From JAXDAY01 sp034679345 (GTDB taxonomy: Bacteria > Eisenbacteria > RBG-16-71-46 > CAIMUX01 > VGJL01): DNA of 64,000 nt. The notes under the pieces were generated by a model. It worked only from the letters and a program-made list of their open reading frames with translations, ran no database searches and had not been told where the DNA came from. Each line of letters opens with the position of its first letter. Position 1 is the stretch's first letter. Of this stretch, positions 55,561-64,000 are shown one piece after another. Both the position numbers and the translations under genes were made by a program. The stretch lies in the NCBI GenBank assembly GCA_034679345.1, contig JAXDAY010000010.1:35397-99396 (forward strand), given 5' to 3'.

Positions 55561-57339
55561 TTGAGCTCTCCCCGACTCGCATCCCGTCTGTTGCCGAATC
55601 TCTCCCAGCTCGCACCGCTCATCGCGCGACGCCGCTCCGAGATCGCAATCGGATACGCCTGCGTCCTGGCGACGAACGGATTCAGCCTCGCGATCCCCTG
55701 GGTGATGGGAGACGGCATCGATCATCTCGAGGCGGGCCGCCGTGCGGAGATGCTCCGCTGCGCCGTCACGATCGTCCTCCTCTCGGCGGCGAGCGGCGTC
55801 TTCCTCTATGTGATGCGGCGGGTTCTGATCGGGATGAGCCGCCAGATCGAATACGAGCTGCGCGGCCGTTTCCACCGGCACATCCAATCTCTTTCCCTTT
55901 CCTTCTTCCAGCGGCAGCAGACGGGCGATCTGATGGCCCGGGCGAGCAACGATATCGGCGCCGTGCGCGACTGCGTCGGCCCGGGGATCATGTACGGGAT
56001 GAACACCTTGACGACCGCGACGGCGAGCCTCGTCTTGATGACGCGCCTCGATCCGCACCTCACCCTCTATACGGTCCTCCCCCTGCCCCTGCTCGCATTC
56101 GTCGTCCGCCACTTCTCCGCCGAGATGCACCGTCGAAGCCGCGCCGTTCAGGATCACTACAGCGTCATCTCCTCCTTCCTCCAGGAGAACATATCAGGGA
56201 TCCGGGTCCTCCAGGCCTACGCGCAGCGACCGTACGAGGTGGGTCACTTCGATGGATTGAATCGCGCATACAGAGACCTCGGTTTCCGGCTCATCCGCTC
56301 GAGGGCCCTCTTCATGTCGACGATGAGCTCCCTCGTGGGGTTTCTCGTGCTGGTGCTCCTGATCGCGGGCGGGTTGCGGGTGATCCAGGGGGGGATCGGA
56401 CTGGGGACCTTCACGGCTTTCCTCGGCTACCTGGGGATGCTCACCTGGCCCTTCATCGCGCTGGGCCGGGTCCTCTCGATGGTGCAGCGCGGCGAGGCGG
56501 CTTTCGCGCGGATTCTCGAGATCGAGCGCGTGACCCCGGAGATCCGCTCGCCAGATACGCCGCTCCAAACGCTCCCCATCCACGGAGCAATCGAGATGGA
56601 GGACGTCTGGTTCCGCTACGGAGAGAACTCACCGGAAGTTCTGCGCGGCATCGACTCGCGGATCGCGGCCGGCTCCACCGTGGCGATCGTCGGCCGGACC
56701 GGAAGCGGCAAGTCGACCCTGCTCTCGCTGATCCCGCGCCTGCACGATCCGACGCGTGGGACGATCCGCCTGGATGGCGTCGATGCCCGCCGTCGCGATC
56801 TCGAGGAGATCCGCACCGCGATCGGCGTCGTCCCGCAGGAATCCTTCCTCTTCTCGGACACCCTCCGGGCGAATCTCCTCATGGGAAAGCCGGACGCTAC
56901 GGAGGAGCAGATCGCCGATGCGATCCGCATGGCCCGGCTCGAGAGCGACCTCGAGGGGTTTCCCGCCGGGCTCGAGACGGTCGTAGGCGAACGCGGGGTG
57001 ACCCTCTCGGGGGGACAGCGGCAGCGGATGGCGATCGCGCGCGCGCTTCTCGCCCAGCCCACGATCTTGATCCTGGACGACGCTCTTTCGAGCGTCGACA
57101 AGATCACCGAAGCCGACCTGCTCGCATCGCTCCGCGAGTTCCGCAAGGGACGCACGACCTTGATCGTCGCCCACCGGATATCGACCGTCCGAGACGCCGA
57201 CCGGATCCTGGTCCTGGAGGAGGGCCGGATCTCCGAGGAAGGAACCCACGAGGAGCTTCTGGCCCTGGGCGGGATCTACGCCGCGATGGAGCATCGCCAG
57301 CGGCTCTCCGAGGAAATCGAGCATGTCGTCGCGACTTGA
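55561..57339 (+). CDS. ABC exporter half-transporter, degenerate-site subunit (YheI/BmrC-like)
   Basis: About 592 residues: six membrane helices (for example FSLAIPWVMG, TIVLLSAASGVFLYV, FLVLVLLIAGGLRVI) followed by a nucleotide-binding domain with Walker A GRTGSGKST, Q-loop VVPQESFLFSDT, signature LSGGQRQR and Walker B ILILDDALSSVD. The residue after the Walker B Asp is Asp, not the catalytic Glu, as in the degenerate partner of heterodimeric exporters such as BmrCD/TM287-288. TTG 55561 is the likely start (GGAAGGAG upstream, wide spacing). It overlaps the next gene by 17 bases. Substrate unknown: drug, lipid or peptide. Confidence 0.93.
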   Translation: MSSPRLASRLLPNLSQLAPLIARRRSEIAIGYACVLATNGFSLAIPWVMGDGIDHLEAGRRAEMLRCAVTIVLLSAASGVFLYVMRRVLIGMSRQIEYELRGRFHRHIQSLSLSFFQRQQTGDLMARASNDIGAVRDCVGPGIMYGMNTLTTATASLVLMTRLDPHLTLYTVLPLPLLAFVVRHFSAEMHRRSRAVQDHYSVISSFLQENISGIRVLQAYAQRPYEVGHFDGLNRAYRDLGFRLIRSRALFMSTMSSLVGFLVLVLLIAGGLRVIQGGIGLGTFTAFLGYLGMLTWPFIALGRVLSMVQRGEAAFARILEIERVTPEIRSPDTPLQTLPIHGAIEMEDVWFRYGENSPEVLRGIDSRIAAGSTVAIVGRTGSGKSTLLSLIPRLHDPTRGTIRLDGVDARRRDLEEIRTAIGVVPQESFLFSDTLRANLLMGKPDATEEQIADAIRMARLESDLEGFPAGLETVVGERGVTLSGGQRQRMAIARALLAQPTILILDDALSSVDKITEADLLASLREFRKGRTTLIVAHRISTVRDADRILVLEEGRISEEGTHEELLALGGIYAAMEHRQRLSEEIEHVVAT

Positions 57340-59140
57340 GGACGAACCGCTCTACCGGACGCAGATCGACCGGCGTCTCGTGCGCCGGCTGCTCCGGATG
57401 GCGGCTCCCCACCGGCGCACCCTGCTCGGCGCGGTCCTCCTCCTGATCGCCGTCTCGGCGGCGGAGCTCGCATTCCCCCTTCTCATGCGCGAGGGGGTGG
57501 ACCGCTATATCCGGACGGGTCAGCCGGCGGGCCTGTTGAAGATCGGGGCGTTTTACCTGGGGCTCCTGATCGCCGTCTTCTTTCTCCGGTACGCGCAGAC
57601 GGTCCTCACTCAGGGGCTCGGCCAGCGCGTGATGTTCGATCTGCGCCGCGACCTCTTCGGACATGTCGAGGGGCTCTCGATCCCCTACTTCGAGCGAAAT
57701 CCGGTCGGGCGCGTGATGACCCGGCTCACCAGCGACGTCGAGGTCCTGAACGAGCTGTTCACATCCGGCTTCGTCTCGATCTTTGGCGACGTCGTGATCC
57801 TGATCGGCATCGTCACGATGATGCTCCTGCTCGACGTCCGCCTCGCTCTCGTCACATTCCTCGTCCTGCCGCCGCTCCTGCTCGCCACCGCCTCCTTCCG
57901 ATCCCGCGTGCGCGCGGCCTACACGGAGATCCGGGTCAAGGTGGCGGCGATGAACGCCTACCTGCAAGAAAACCTGACCGGAATCGCGGTCATCCAGCTC
58001 TTCCGCCGCGAGAAGATGAGCGAGGAACGCTTCGAGCGGCTCAACCGCGGGCACCGCGAGGCCCACCTTCGCTCGGTTCGGGCCTACTCCGCCTACTTCC
58101 CTGTCGTCGAGTTCCTCGAGGTCGCCGCGGCGGCGCTGATCCTCGGATACGGCGGGTGGCGCGTCCTTTCGGGCTTCCTCACGTTGGGATCGCTCATCGC
58201 GTTCATCCAGTACAGCGAGCGCTTCTTCCGTCCGATCCGCGACCTCTCGGACCGCTTCAATACCTTGCAGGGCGCGATGGCATCGAGCGAGCGGATTTTC
58301 GAGCTCCTGGACACGCCGCCCGAGATCCGTTCCCCCGCCGATCCACTCGCCTGGGAGCATCCCCGAGGGGAGATCGTCTTCGATACGGTCCGCTTCGGCT
58401 ACAAGAAGGAGGAGCCGGTGCTCCACGGCCTCTCCTTCCGGATCGCGGCCGGCGAGTCGGTCGCCCTCGTCGGCCACACGGGCGCCGGCAAGACGACGAT
58501 CGCATCGCTCCTCGTGCGATTCCACGATCCGTGGGAGGGATCGATCCGCGTCGACGGCCTCGATCTGCGCGCCCTTGATCTGGACGAACTGCGCCGCGGA
58601 ATCGGGATCGTTCCGCAGGATGTCTTCCTCTTCTCGGGCTCCGGGCTCCTGAATGTGGGGCTGCGCTCTCCCGACGTCGACCGGGAGCGGATCCTGGGGG
58701 CGATCGACGCGGTCGGCGCGCGCGATGTCCTCGAGTCAATGCCTCAGGGGTTGGAGACGAACCTGCGCGAGCGAGGAAACCTCATCTCGGTGGGGCAGAA
58801 GCAGCTTCTATCCTTCGCGCGCGCACTCGCTCACGATCCCATGATCCTGATCCTGGACGAGGCGACCTCGAGCGTCGACACGCAATCGGAGATGAAGATC
58901 CGCGAGGCCGTCCGCCTGCTGCAGCGCGGACGCACGAGCCTCGTCATTGCGCATCGTCTCTCGACGATCCGCCATGTCCAACGGATCCTCGTCCTCCACA
59001 AGGGAAGGCTCGTCGACTCAGGAACGCACGAAGAGCTTCTCGCGCGCGGTGGAATCTACCAGAAGCTCTACCAGCTCGAGTTCCAGATCCAGGAAGAGGC
59101 CGCGTCATGGGCCGGTCCGGACCTTCCCGCGGCGCCCTGA
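57323..59140 (+). CDS. ABC exporter half-transporter, catalytic subunit (YheH/BmrD-like)
   Basis: 605 residues with six membrane helices (GAVLLLIAVSAAELAFPLL, IGAFYLGLLIAVFFL, VVILIGIVTMMLLLD) and a nucleotide-binding domain: Walker A GHTGAGKTT, VVFLFSG-type Q-loop (VPQDVFLFSG), a variant signature ISVGQKQLLSFARAL, and Walker B ILILDEATSSVD with the catalytic Glu. The upstream subunit has the canonical signature and a degenerate Walker B, so the pair would form one active and one degenerate ATP site. It ends 7 bases from the convergent ruvA stop. Confidence 0.95.
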   Translation: MSSRLEDEPLYRTQIDRRLVRRLLRMAAPHRRTLLGAVLLLIAVSAAELAFPLLMREGVDRYIRTGQPAGLLKIGAFYLGLLIAVFFLRYAQTVLTQGLGQRVMFDLRRDLFGHVEGLSIPYFERNPVGRVMTRLTSDVEVLNELFTSGFVSIFGDVVILIGIVTMMLLLDVRLALVTFLVLPPLLLATASFRSRVRAAYTEIRVKVAAMNAYLQENLTGIAVIQLFRREKMSEERFERLNRGHREAHLRSVRAYSAYFPVVEFLEVAAAALILGYGGWRVLSGFLTLGSLIAFIQYSERFFRPIRDLSDRFNTLQGAMASSERIFELLDTPPEIRSPADPLAWEHPRGEIVFDTVRFGYKKEEPVLHGLSFRIAAGESVALVGHTGAGKTTIASLLVRFHDPWEGSIRVDGLDLRALDLDELRRGIGIVPQDVFLFSGSGLLNVGLRSPDVDRERILGAIDAVGARDVLESMPQGLETNLRERGNLISVGQKQLLSFARALAHDPMILILDEATSSVDTQSEMKIREAVRLLQRGRTSLVIAHRLSTIRHVQRILVLHKGRLVDSGTHEELLARGGIYQKLYQLEFQIQEEAASWAGPDLPAAP

Positions 59141-59147
59141 TCCGCGA

Positions 59148-59753
59148 TCAGCCTCCCTCGCGGCCGAGACGCCGGAGCGCGCGGCGGAGCAGCTGGTCGA
59201 GCGGCGGCGTGCCGCTCTCGCCCGGTTCGCTCAGGATCTCCCGGACGGCTTCACGGGACTCCGCGAGGGGATAGCCGAGGGCTGTGAGCGCGCGCACCGC
59301 GTCGGCGTTCGGATCGCTTCCGCTCCGCGCGCCGATCTCCTCGGACGGGAGGTTCTCGGGGAGGCGTCCCTTCAACTCCAGGAGGATGCGGCTCGCGAGC
59401 TTCCGACCCACGCCCGTGACGCCGATCAGCCTGGTCACCGATCCGCGCTCGGTCTCCAGGGCGATCTCCTCGGGCGTGAGCTGTGAGAGAATCGCCATCG
59501 CGATCCGCGCCCCGACGCCCGTGACCCCGAGCAGGGCGTCGAAGGCCACGCGCTCCTCCGGCCTCTCGAACCCGTAGAGCTGCGGCTCGCCGTCGCGCAC
59601 GACGAGACGCGTGAGAAGCCTTCCGCTGTCGCGCTCCCGCAAGCGATCGGCGACAGAGCGCGGGACGATGACGCGAATCCCGATCCCCCCGATCCGCACG
59701 ACCAGATGGTCGCCTCCCACATCCAGGAACTCCCCCTCCAGGGACTCGATCAT
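59148..59753 (-). CDS. ruvA: Holliday junction branch migration complex subunit RuvA
   Basis: 201 residues: N-terminal OB fold (MIESLEGEFLDVGGDHLVV), helix-hairpin-helix pair (LLGVTGVGARIAMAIL, LIGVTGVGRKLASRIL) that grips the junction arms, and a C-terminal RuvB-binding helix bundle (DAVRALTALGYPLAESREAV). ATG 59753 overlaps the ruvC stop (ATGA). ruvB is not downstream but across the ABC exporter genes. Confidence 0.96.
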   Translation of the reverse strand: MIESLEGEFLDVGGDHLVVRIGGIGIRVIVPRSVADRLRERDSGRLLTRLVVRDGEPQLYGFERPEERVAFDALLGVTGVGARIAMAILSQLTPEEIALETERGSVTRLIGVTGVGRKLASRILLELKGRLPENLPSEEIGARSGSDPNADAVRALTALGYPLAESREAVREILSEPGESGTPPLDQLLRRALRRLGREGG

Positions 59754-60286
59754 CTTTCGTACCGCAATCCCGCGTTCGTGGGGATCGGCGGGCGCGTGAG
59801 ATGGCAGTAGGCGATCGCGAGCGCATCCGCCTCGTCCTCCCCCGGATCGGCGGGAGGGTTCGAGAGCAGCCGTTTCATCATCGTCTTCACCTGGGGCTTC
59901 GGGGCGGCGCCGTTTCCCGTCAGGGCGCGCTTCACCTCCGCAGGCGAGTATTCGTGCACCGTCATTCCGGCCTCGAGGCAGATCATGAGCAACACCCCGC
60001 GAATATGGCCCAGGACGAGAGCGGCGCGCACTCCGCGCGAGAGGAAGCACGTTTCCAGAGCGGCTTCGCCGGGGGAATGCTCGCGGATGATCGCCGCGAG
60101 CTCCCGGTGCAGTTCAGGCAGGCGCTCCGCGAAGGGGCGGTCGACGTCGAGCCTCAACGTGCCGCTGGCGAGTCTCACCAGGCCGCTGTCGCCCCGGGGC
60201 CGGGAGAGGATCCCGAAACCCGTGCGGCGGCTTCCGGGGTCGAGACCGAGGACCGTGCGCGCGTTCGATCCCACTGAACACTCCAT
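59750..60286 (-). CDS. ruvC: Crossover junction endodeoxyribonuclease RuvC
   Basis: Resolves Holliday junctions by paired nicks. 178 residues in an RNase H fold with the acidic set in GLDPGSRRTGFG (Asp16), ALETCF (Glu) and the pair in DEADALAIAYCH. It follows yebC by 39 bases, the usual yebC-ruvC-ruvA order. The N-terminus has a short extension (MECSVGSN) before the first strand. Confidence 0.97.
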   Translation of the reverse strand: MECSVGSNARTVLGLDPGSRRTGFGILSRPRGDSGLVRLASGTLRLDVDRPFAERLPELHRELAAIIREHSPGEAALETCFLSRGVRAALVLGHIRGVLLMICLEAGMTVHEYSPAEVKRALTGNGAAPKPQVKTMMKRLLSNPPADPGEDEADALAIAYCHLTRPPIPTNAGLRYER

Positions 60287-60325
60287 CGCGCCCGGGCGGC
60301 GCGAGGGCGCGCCCGGAGGGCGGGT

Positions 60326-61078
60326 CTAGCCGCGGAGCTTCTCCATCAGCTCGTCGGAAATGTCGAAGTTCGAGAATACCTTCTGGACGTCGTCGTGGTC
60401 CTCGATCAGCTCGAGCAGCTTGAGAAGCGCCTCGGCCTCCTTCTCCCCGACACTGATCATGGAGGAGGGAAGCCTCGTCAGCTCTACGCTCAGGCACGGG
60501 ATTCCCGCGGCCTCGACCGCCTTCTGGACCGCGTCGAAGTCGGCGACCGCGCAATAGACTTCATAGGCGTCCGCCGAGGAGGAATCGACGTCCTCCGCGC
60601 CCGCGTCGAGGACGATCTCGATCAGACGGTCCTCCACGACGGCATTGCGGTCGATGGTGAGCATCCCCTTCGACGCGAACATCCAGGCGACGCATCCCGC
60701 CTCGCCCAGGTTTCCTCCGTGCTTCGTCAGCAGGTGGCGCAACTCCCCGGTCGTTCGATTCTTGTTATCGGTCAGCACTTGGATCAGGATCGCCACGCCG
60801 CCCGGGCCGTAACCTTCGTAGAGGTACTCCTCGTATGTCGTGCCCGGCAGCTCGCCGGTTCCCTTCTTGACCGCGCGTTCGATGTTCGCCGCCGGCATGT
60901 TGACCGCCTTGGCGTTGGCGATCGCCGTCCGCAACCGGGCATTGCCGACCGGATCGCCGCCGCCATCGCGCGCTGCGATGGTGATCTCCTTGATCACCTT
61001 CGTGAAGGTCTTCCCGCGCTCGGCGTCGAGCTTCCCCTTCTTGCGCTTGATGGTGGCCCATTTCGAATGGCCGCTCAT
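60326..61078 (-). CDS. yebC: YebC/TACO1 family protein
   Basis: 250 residues beginning with the family hallmark GHSKWATIKRKKGKLDAERG and containing EYLYEGYGPGGVAILI, typical of YebC/TACO1. Members act as DNA-binding regulators or help ribosomes through polyproline stretches. It lies between the EF-G variant (30 bases upstream) and ruvC. Normal length. Confidence 0.95.
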   Translation of the reverse strand: MSGHSKWATIKRKKGKLDAERGKTFTKVIKEITIAARDGGGDPVGNARLRTAIANAKAVNMPAANIERAVKKGTGELPGTTYEEYLYEGYGPGGVAILIQVLTDNKNRTTGELRHLLTKHGGNLGEAGCVAWMFASKGMLTIDRNAVVEDRLIEIVLDAGAEDVDSSSADAYEVYCAVADFDAVQKAVEAAGIPCLSVELTRLPSSMISVGEKEAEALLKLLELIEDHDDVQKVFSNFDISDELMEKLRG

Positions 61079-61108
61079 GGCAATCCTCCTCTGCCAGGGA
61101 AGTCGAGA

Positions 61109-63187
61109 CTACGCCCCGGCCTCCTGCTGCTCCTTGCGGAGCTGCTCGACCAGCTTCTCCTGGACCTCGCGCGGCACTTCCTCATAGTGATCGAAGCCGA
61201 ATGTGAAACGCGCCCGCCCCTGCGTCATGGAGCGGAGCTTCGTCGAGTACTGGTAGATCTCCGCGGCCGGGACGAGGGCGCTCACGCGCTTGACCTTCCC
61301 TACCGGCTCCATCCCGAGGATCTTTCCCCGGCGGCTGCTCAGGTCGCCCATCACATCCCCCATGTAGTCGTCGGGGACGGTGACGTCCACGCGCATGATC
61401 GGCTCCAAGAGAACCGGCTGCGCCTTCTCGATGCCGTCCTTGAAGGCCTCGCGCGCCGCGATCTTGAAGGCCATCTCCGAGGAGTCGACGTCGTGGTAGC
61501 CGCCGAAGTGGAGCCGGACGCGGACATCCACGACAGGATAGCCACAGAGGACTCCTTCGCCCATCTTCTCCACGATCCCCTTCTCCACGGCCGGGATGAA
61601 GCGGGAAGGGATGACGCCGCCGACGATTTCGTCGAGGAACTCGAAACCCCCTCCGCGGGGAAGCGGCTCGACCTTGATCGAGACGTCGGCGAACTGGCCG
61701 CGGCCGCCCGTCTGCTTCTTGTGGCGGTAGGAGACGTCGGCATTGCCGCGAATCGTCTCGCGGAACGGGATCTTCGGCTTCGAGACGACCGCCTCGACCT
61801 GCCCGCGCCGGCGCATCCGGTCGAGCACCACGTCGATGTGGAGATCGCCCATGCAACGCAGGATCGTCTGGTGAAGGCTCGAGTCGACGCGCGTCTGGAG
61901 CGTGGGATCCTCGAGGTGGAAGCGGTTGAGCCAGCTTCCCACCTTCTCCTCGTCCCCCTTCTTCGCAGGCGAGATCGCGACCTCGTGGACCGGCTCGGGA
62001 TAGTCGATCGCCCTCAGGACGATCTTGTTCTCTTTCGACGATAGGCAGTCGTTCGTCCCGGTCGACTTCAAGTTCACCGTTGCCCCGATGTCTCCGGCGA
62101 CGATCCGATCGGCGTCGGTGCGCTCCTTCCCGCAGAAGTGGTAGAGCTGGCTCATCCGCTCGGATTGATCCCTGCGGGAGTTGTAGACGTCCATCCCCTT
62201 CTCGATGTAGCCGGAGAAGACGCGAATCAGATAGACGTCCTGGGGCAGGACCTCGGAGCTGGTCTTGAACACGATTGCGGCGAGCGGATCGGAGATGCCG
62301 CCCGTGATTGGAGCTTCGCTCTCCGCGCCTGGCCGGATCCCGAGCGGACCGGGAACCTCGTGTGGGGCCGGCGCGAGCGTGAGGATCGCATCGACGAGCG
62401 CGGAAGTGCCGATGTTCCGATCGGCGGACATGGCCAGGATCGGATATATCTTGCCCTTCGAGACGCCCGCATGGAATCCGCGCTCGATCTCCTCCGGCGT
62501 GAGTTCGCCGGCGAAGTACCGCTCCATGAGCGCGTCCTCCGTCTCGGCGGCGAGCTCGGTGATCTGCGTCCGGGCGACCTCGATCGTCTCATTGAGATCC
62601 GCGGGCGCCGTTCCCTCCTTCGGCGCCCTCGCATCGCCGAGATAAGCCTTTCCGGACAGCACGTGGGCCACACCCTCGAAGCCGGGGCCGGAGCCGATCG
62701 GGACGACGATCGGAACCGCACGGTCAGTCATCGCGCGAATTTGCTCGACCGTCTTCTGGAAGCTCGCCTGCTCCTTGTCGAGCATGTTGACGACGAAGAT
62801 CGCGGGCTTCCCGCGCTCGACGACGAGGTCGAAGTGCTTCTCGGTGTCACCCTCGACTCCGGAAACGCCGTTGACGACGATGATCGCCGTGTCGGCGGCG
62901 TAGAGCCCGGCGTGCACCTCTCCGACGAAATCCGCATATCCGGGACAGTCGAGCAGGTTGACCTTTTTCCCGCGCACCTCGAAGGCGGCGAGCGAGAGAT
63001 AGAGGCTGATCTGTCGCTTCACCTCATCGGCGGTGTGGGCGATCACCGAGGTTCCCTCCTGGACCTTGCCCTGACGGGTGGTCGCTCCCGCCGTGTAGAG
63101 AAGGGCCTCGCCCACCGAGGTCTTCCCCGCTCCGCTGTGTCCGACAACCGCCAGATTCCGGATTTCCGCCGTGTCGAAAGTCTTCAC
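61109..63187 (-). CDS. fusA: Elongation factor G-like protein (EF-G-2/FusA2 type)
   Basis: 692 residues with all five EF-G domains. The GTPase motifs differ from canonical EF-G: G1 GHSGAGKTS instead of AHIDAGKTT, switch I RQISLYLSLA in place of RGITI, DCPGYADF for G3 and VVNMLDKEQ for G4. This is the pattern of EF-G-2/FusA2 paralogues (for example the second EF-G of Thermus). Domain IV (GGRGQFADVSIKVEP) is intact. It starts with GTG 63187. It may be a translation factor with low or special GTPase use; the canonical fusA, usually with rpsLG and tuf, is not in this window. Confidence 0.93.
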   Translation of the reverse strand: MKTFDTAEIRNLAVVGHSGAGKTSVGEALLYTAGATTRQGKVQEGTSVIAHTADEVKRQISLYLSLAAFEVRGKKVNLLDCPGYADFVGEVHAGLYAADTAIIVVNGVSGVEGDTEKHFDLVVERGKPAIFVVNMLDKEQASFQKTVEQIRAMTDRAVPIVVPIGSGPGFEGVAHVLSGKAYLGDARAPKEGTAPADLNETIEVARTQITELAAETEDALMERYFAGELTPEEIERGFHAGVSKGKIYPILAMSADRNIGTSALVDAILTLAPAPHEVPGPLGIRPGAESEAPITGGISDPLAAIVFKTSSEVLPQDVYLIRVFSGYIEKGMDVYNSRRDQSERMSQLYHFCGKERTDADRIVAGDIGATVNLKSTGTNDCLSSKENKIVLRAIDYPEPVHEVAISPAKKGDEEKVGSWLNRFHLEDPTLQTRVDSSLHQTILRCMGDLHIDVVLDRMRRRGQVEAVVSKPKIPFRETIRGNADVSYRHKKQTGGRGQFADVSIKVEPLPRGGGFEFLDEIVGGVIPSRFIPAVEKGIVEKMGEGVLCGYPVVDVRVRLHFGGYHDVDSSEMAFKIAAREAFKDGIEKAQPVLLEPIMRVDVTVPDDYMGDVMGDLSSRRGKILGMEPVGKVKRVSALVPAAEIYQYSTKLRSMTQGRARFTFGFDHYEEVPREVQEKLVEQLRKEQQEAGA

Positions 63188-63350
63188 CGCTTCAAACCCC
63201 CATCCACCATATCCGTTTGAGGATAGCTACGGGGCCACGAGAGGTCCTCGAATCCCCCGAACGCCGCGCCCCCCTGGGAAGGAACGATCGAATCCAAGGC
63301 TATCATCCGATTCCGGGCAGCGGCAAGACGCCAATCGGCACAAAAAGAAC

Positions 63351-63379
63351 AGGCTCCGGAATCGAAGATCCCGGAGCCT
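63351..63379 (-). terminator. Rho-independent terminator of the rRNA operon
   Basis: AGGCTCCGG (63351-63359) and CCGGAGCCT (63371-63379) form a perfect 9-bp stem with an 11-base loop. On the minus strand TTCTTTTTG follows. It begins 12 bases after the 3' end of 5S rRNA and separates the rRNA operon from the EF-G gene. Confidence 0.9.
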
Positions 63380-63391
63380 GACTCGAATAGA

Positions 63392-63507
63392 TCCGGCGGC
63401 GTCCTACTCTCCCACACAGTCTCCCATGCAGTACCATCGGCGCTGGAGGGCTTAACGACCGTGTTCGGAATGGGAACGGGTGTGGCCCCTCCGCTTTGGC
63501 CACCGGA
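63392..63507 (-). rRNA. rrf: 5S ribosomal RNA
   Basis: The minus strand reads TCCGGTGGCCAAAGCGG at the 5' end, then GGCCACACCCGTTCCCAT, CGAACACGG, and ends GGACGCCGCCGGA; the two ends pair as helix I. The about 116-base length is normal. Ends are accurate to a few bases. Confidence 0.96.
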
Positions 63508-63594
63508 AAAATGGTCCCCGCCTTTCGACGAGGAAAACGCTGACAACCGTAAAGGGTCGATATCCACCAGCCAAGCCCATGCATCAAAACAGCC

Positions 63595-64000
<406 letters not shown>

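Overview
The window is GC-rich bacterial DNA, densely packed with genes, almost all of them chromosomal housekeeping or central catabolism. No mobile element, CRISPR array or prophage is visible. Three large secreted or outer-membrane proteins at the left end point to a Gram-negative, didermic member of the FCB superphylum or a neighbouring candidate phylum such as Eisenbacteria. Two of them end in FlgD-like/T9SS-type C-terminal sorting domains. One is a PorV/PorQ-family barrel carrying thrombospondin type 3 repeats, and one carries CARDB, cohesin and dockerin-like modules. The phylum is an inference from protein style, not a measured placement.

Left end (1-18.0 kb, minus strand): the PorV-like protein, cut by the window edge; a 4349-residue secreted giant of repeated Ig-like modules; and a 958-residue multi-domain secreted protein with its own terminator. 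Then come tRNA-Lys(TTT), purA, and a tig-clpP-clpX proteostasis cluster preceded by tRNA-Leu(TAG).

Middle (23.3-43.0 kb): a short-chain acyl-CoA catabolic island on both strands. The plus-strand operon encodes propionyl-CoA carboxylase (beta subunit, separate biotin carboxylase, separate BT-BCCP protein), the catalytic chain of methylmalonyl-CoA mutase, a BamA/D15-type outer-membrane protein, methylmalonyl-CoA epimerase, and a coupled pair of regulatory-looking proteins (HEAT repeat and degenerate HD-GYP). The minus-strand operon encodes MeaB, the B12-binding mutase chain, 3-oxoacid CoA-transferase A/B, three acyl-CoA dehydrogenases, thiolase and 3-hydroxybutyryl-CoA dehydrogenase. An enoyl-CoA hydratase and a thioesterase lie at the left edge. 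Together these would turn propionyl-CoA into succinyl-CoA and butyryl- or branched-chain acyl-CoA into acetyl-CoA.

Right part (43.1-64 kb, mainly minus strand): a translation and RNA-modification superoperon (queA-tgt-yajC-fmt-rsmB-PASTA-rpe-ffh-rpsP-khpA-rimM-trmD-rplS-rnhB-yraN), the ruvC-ruvA and ruvB genes split by an oppositely oriented heterodimeric ABC exporter, yebC, a variant EF-G, and the 5S plus the 3' end of the 23S rRNA gene.

The most interesting items are: the HEAT/HD pair, which shares a homologous N-terminal module; an acyl-CoA dehydrogenase pair in which one partner lacks the catalytic glutamate; a kinase-less PASTA protein in a PknB-type locus; the giant adhesin-like protein; and a probable CTG start for trmD with its ribosome binding site in a hairpin loop.
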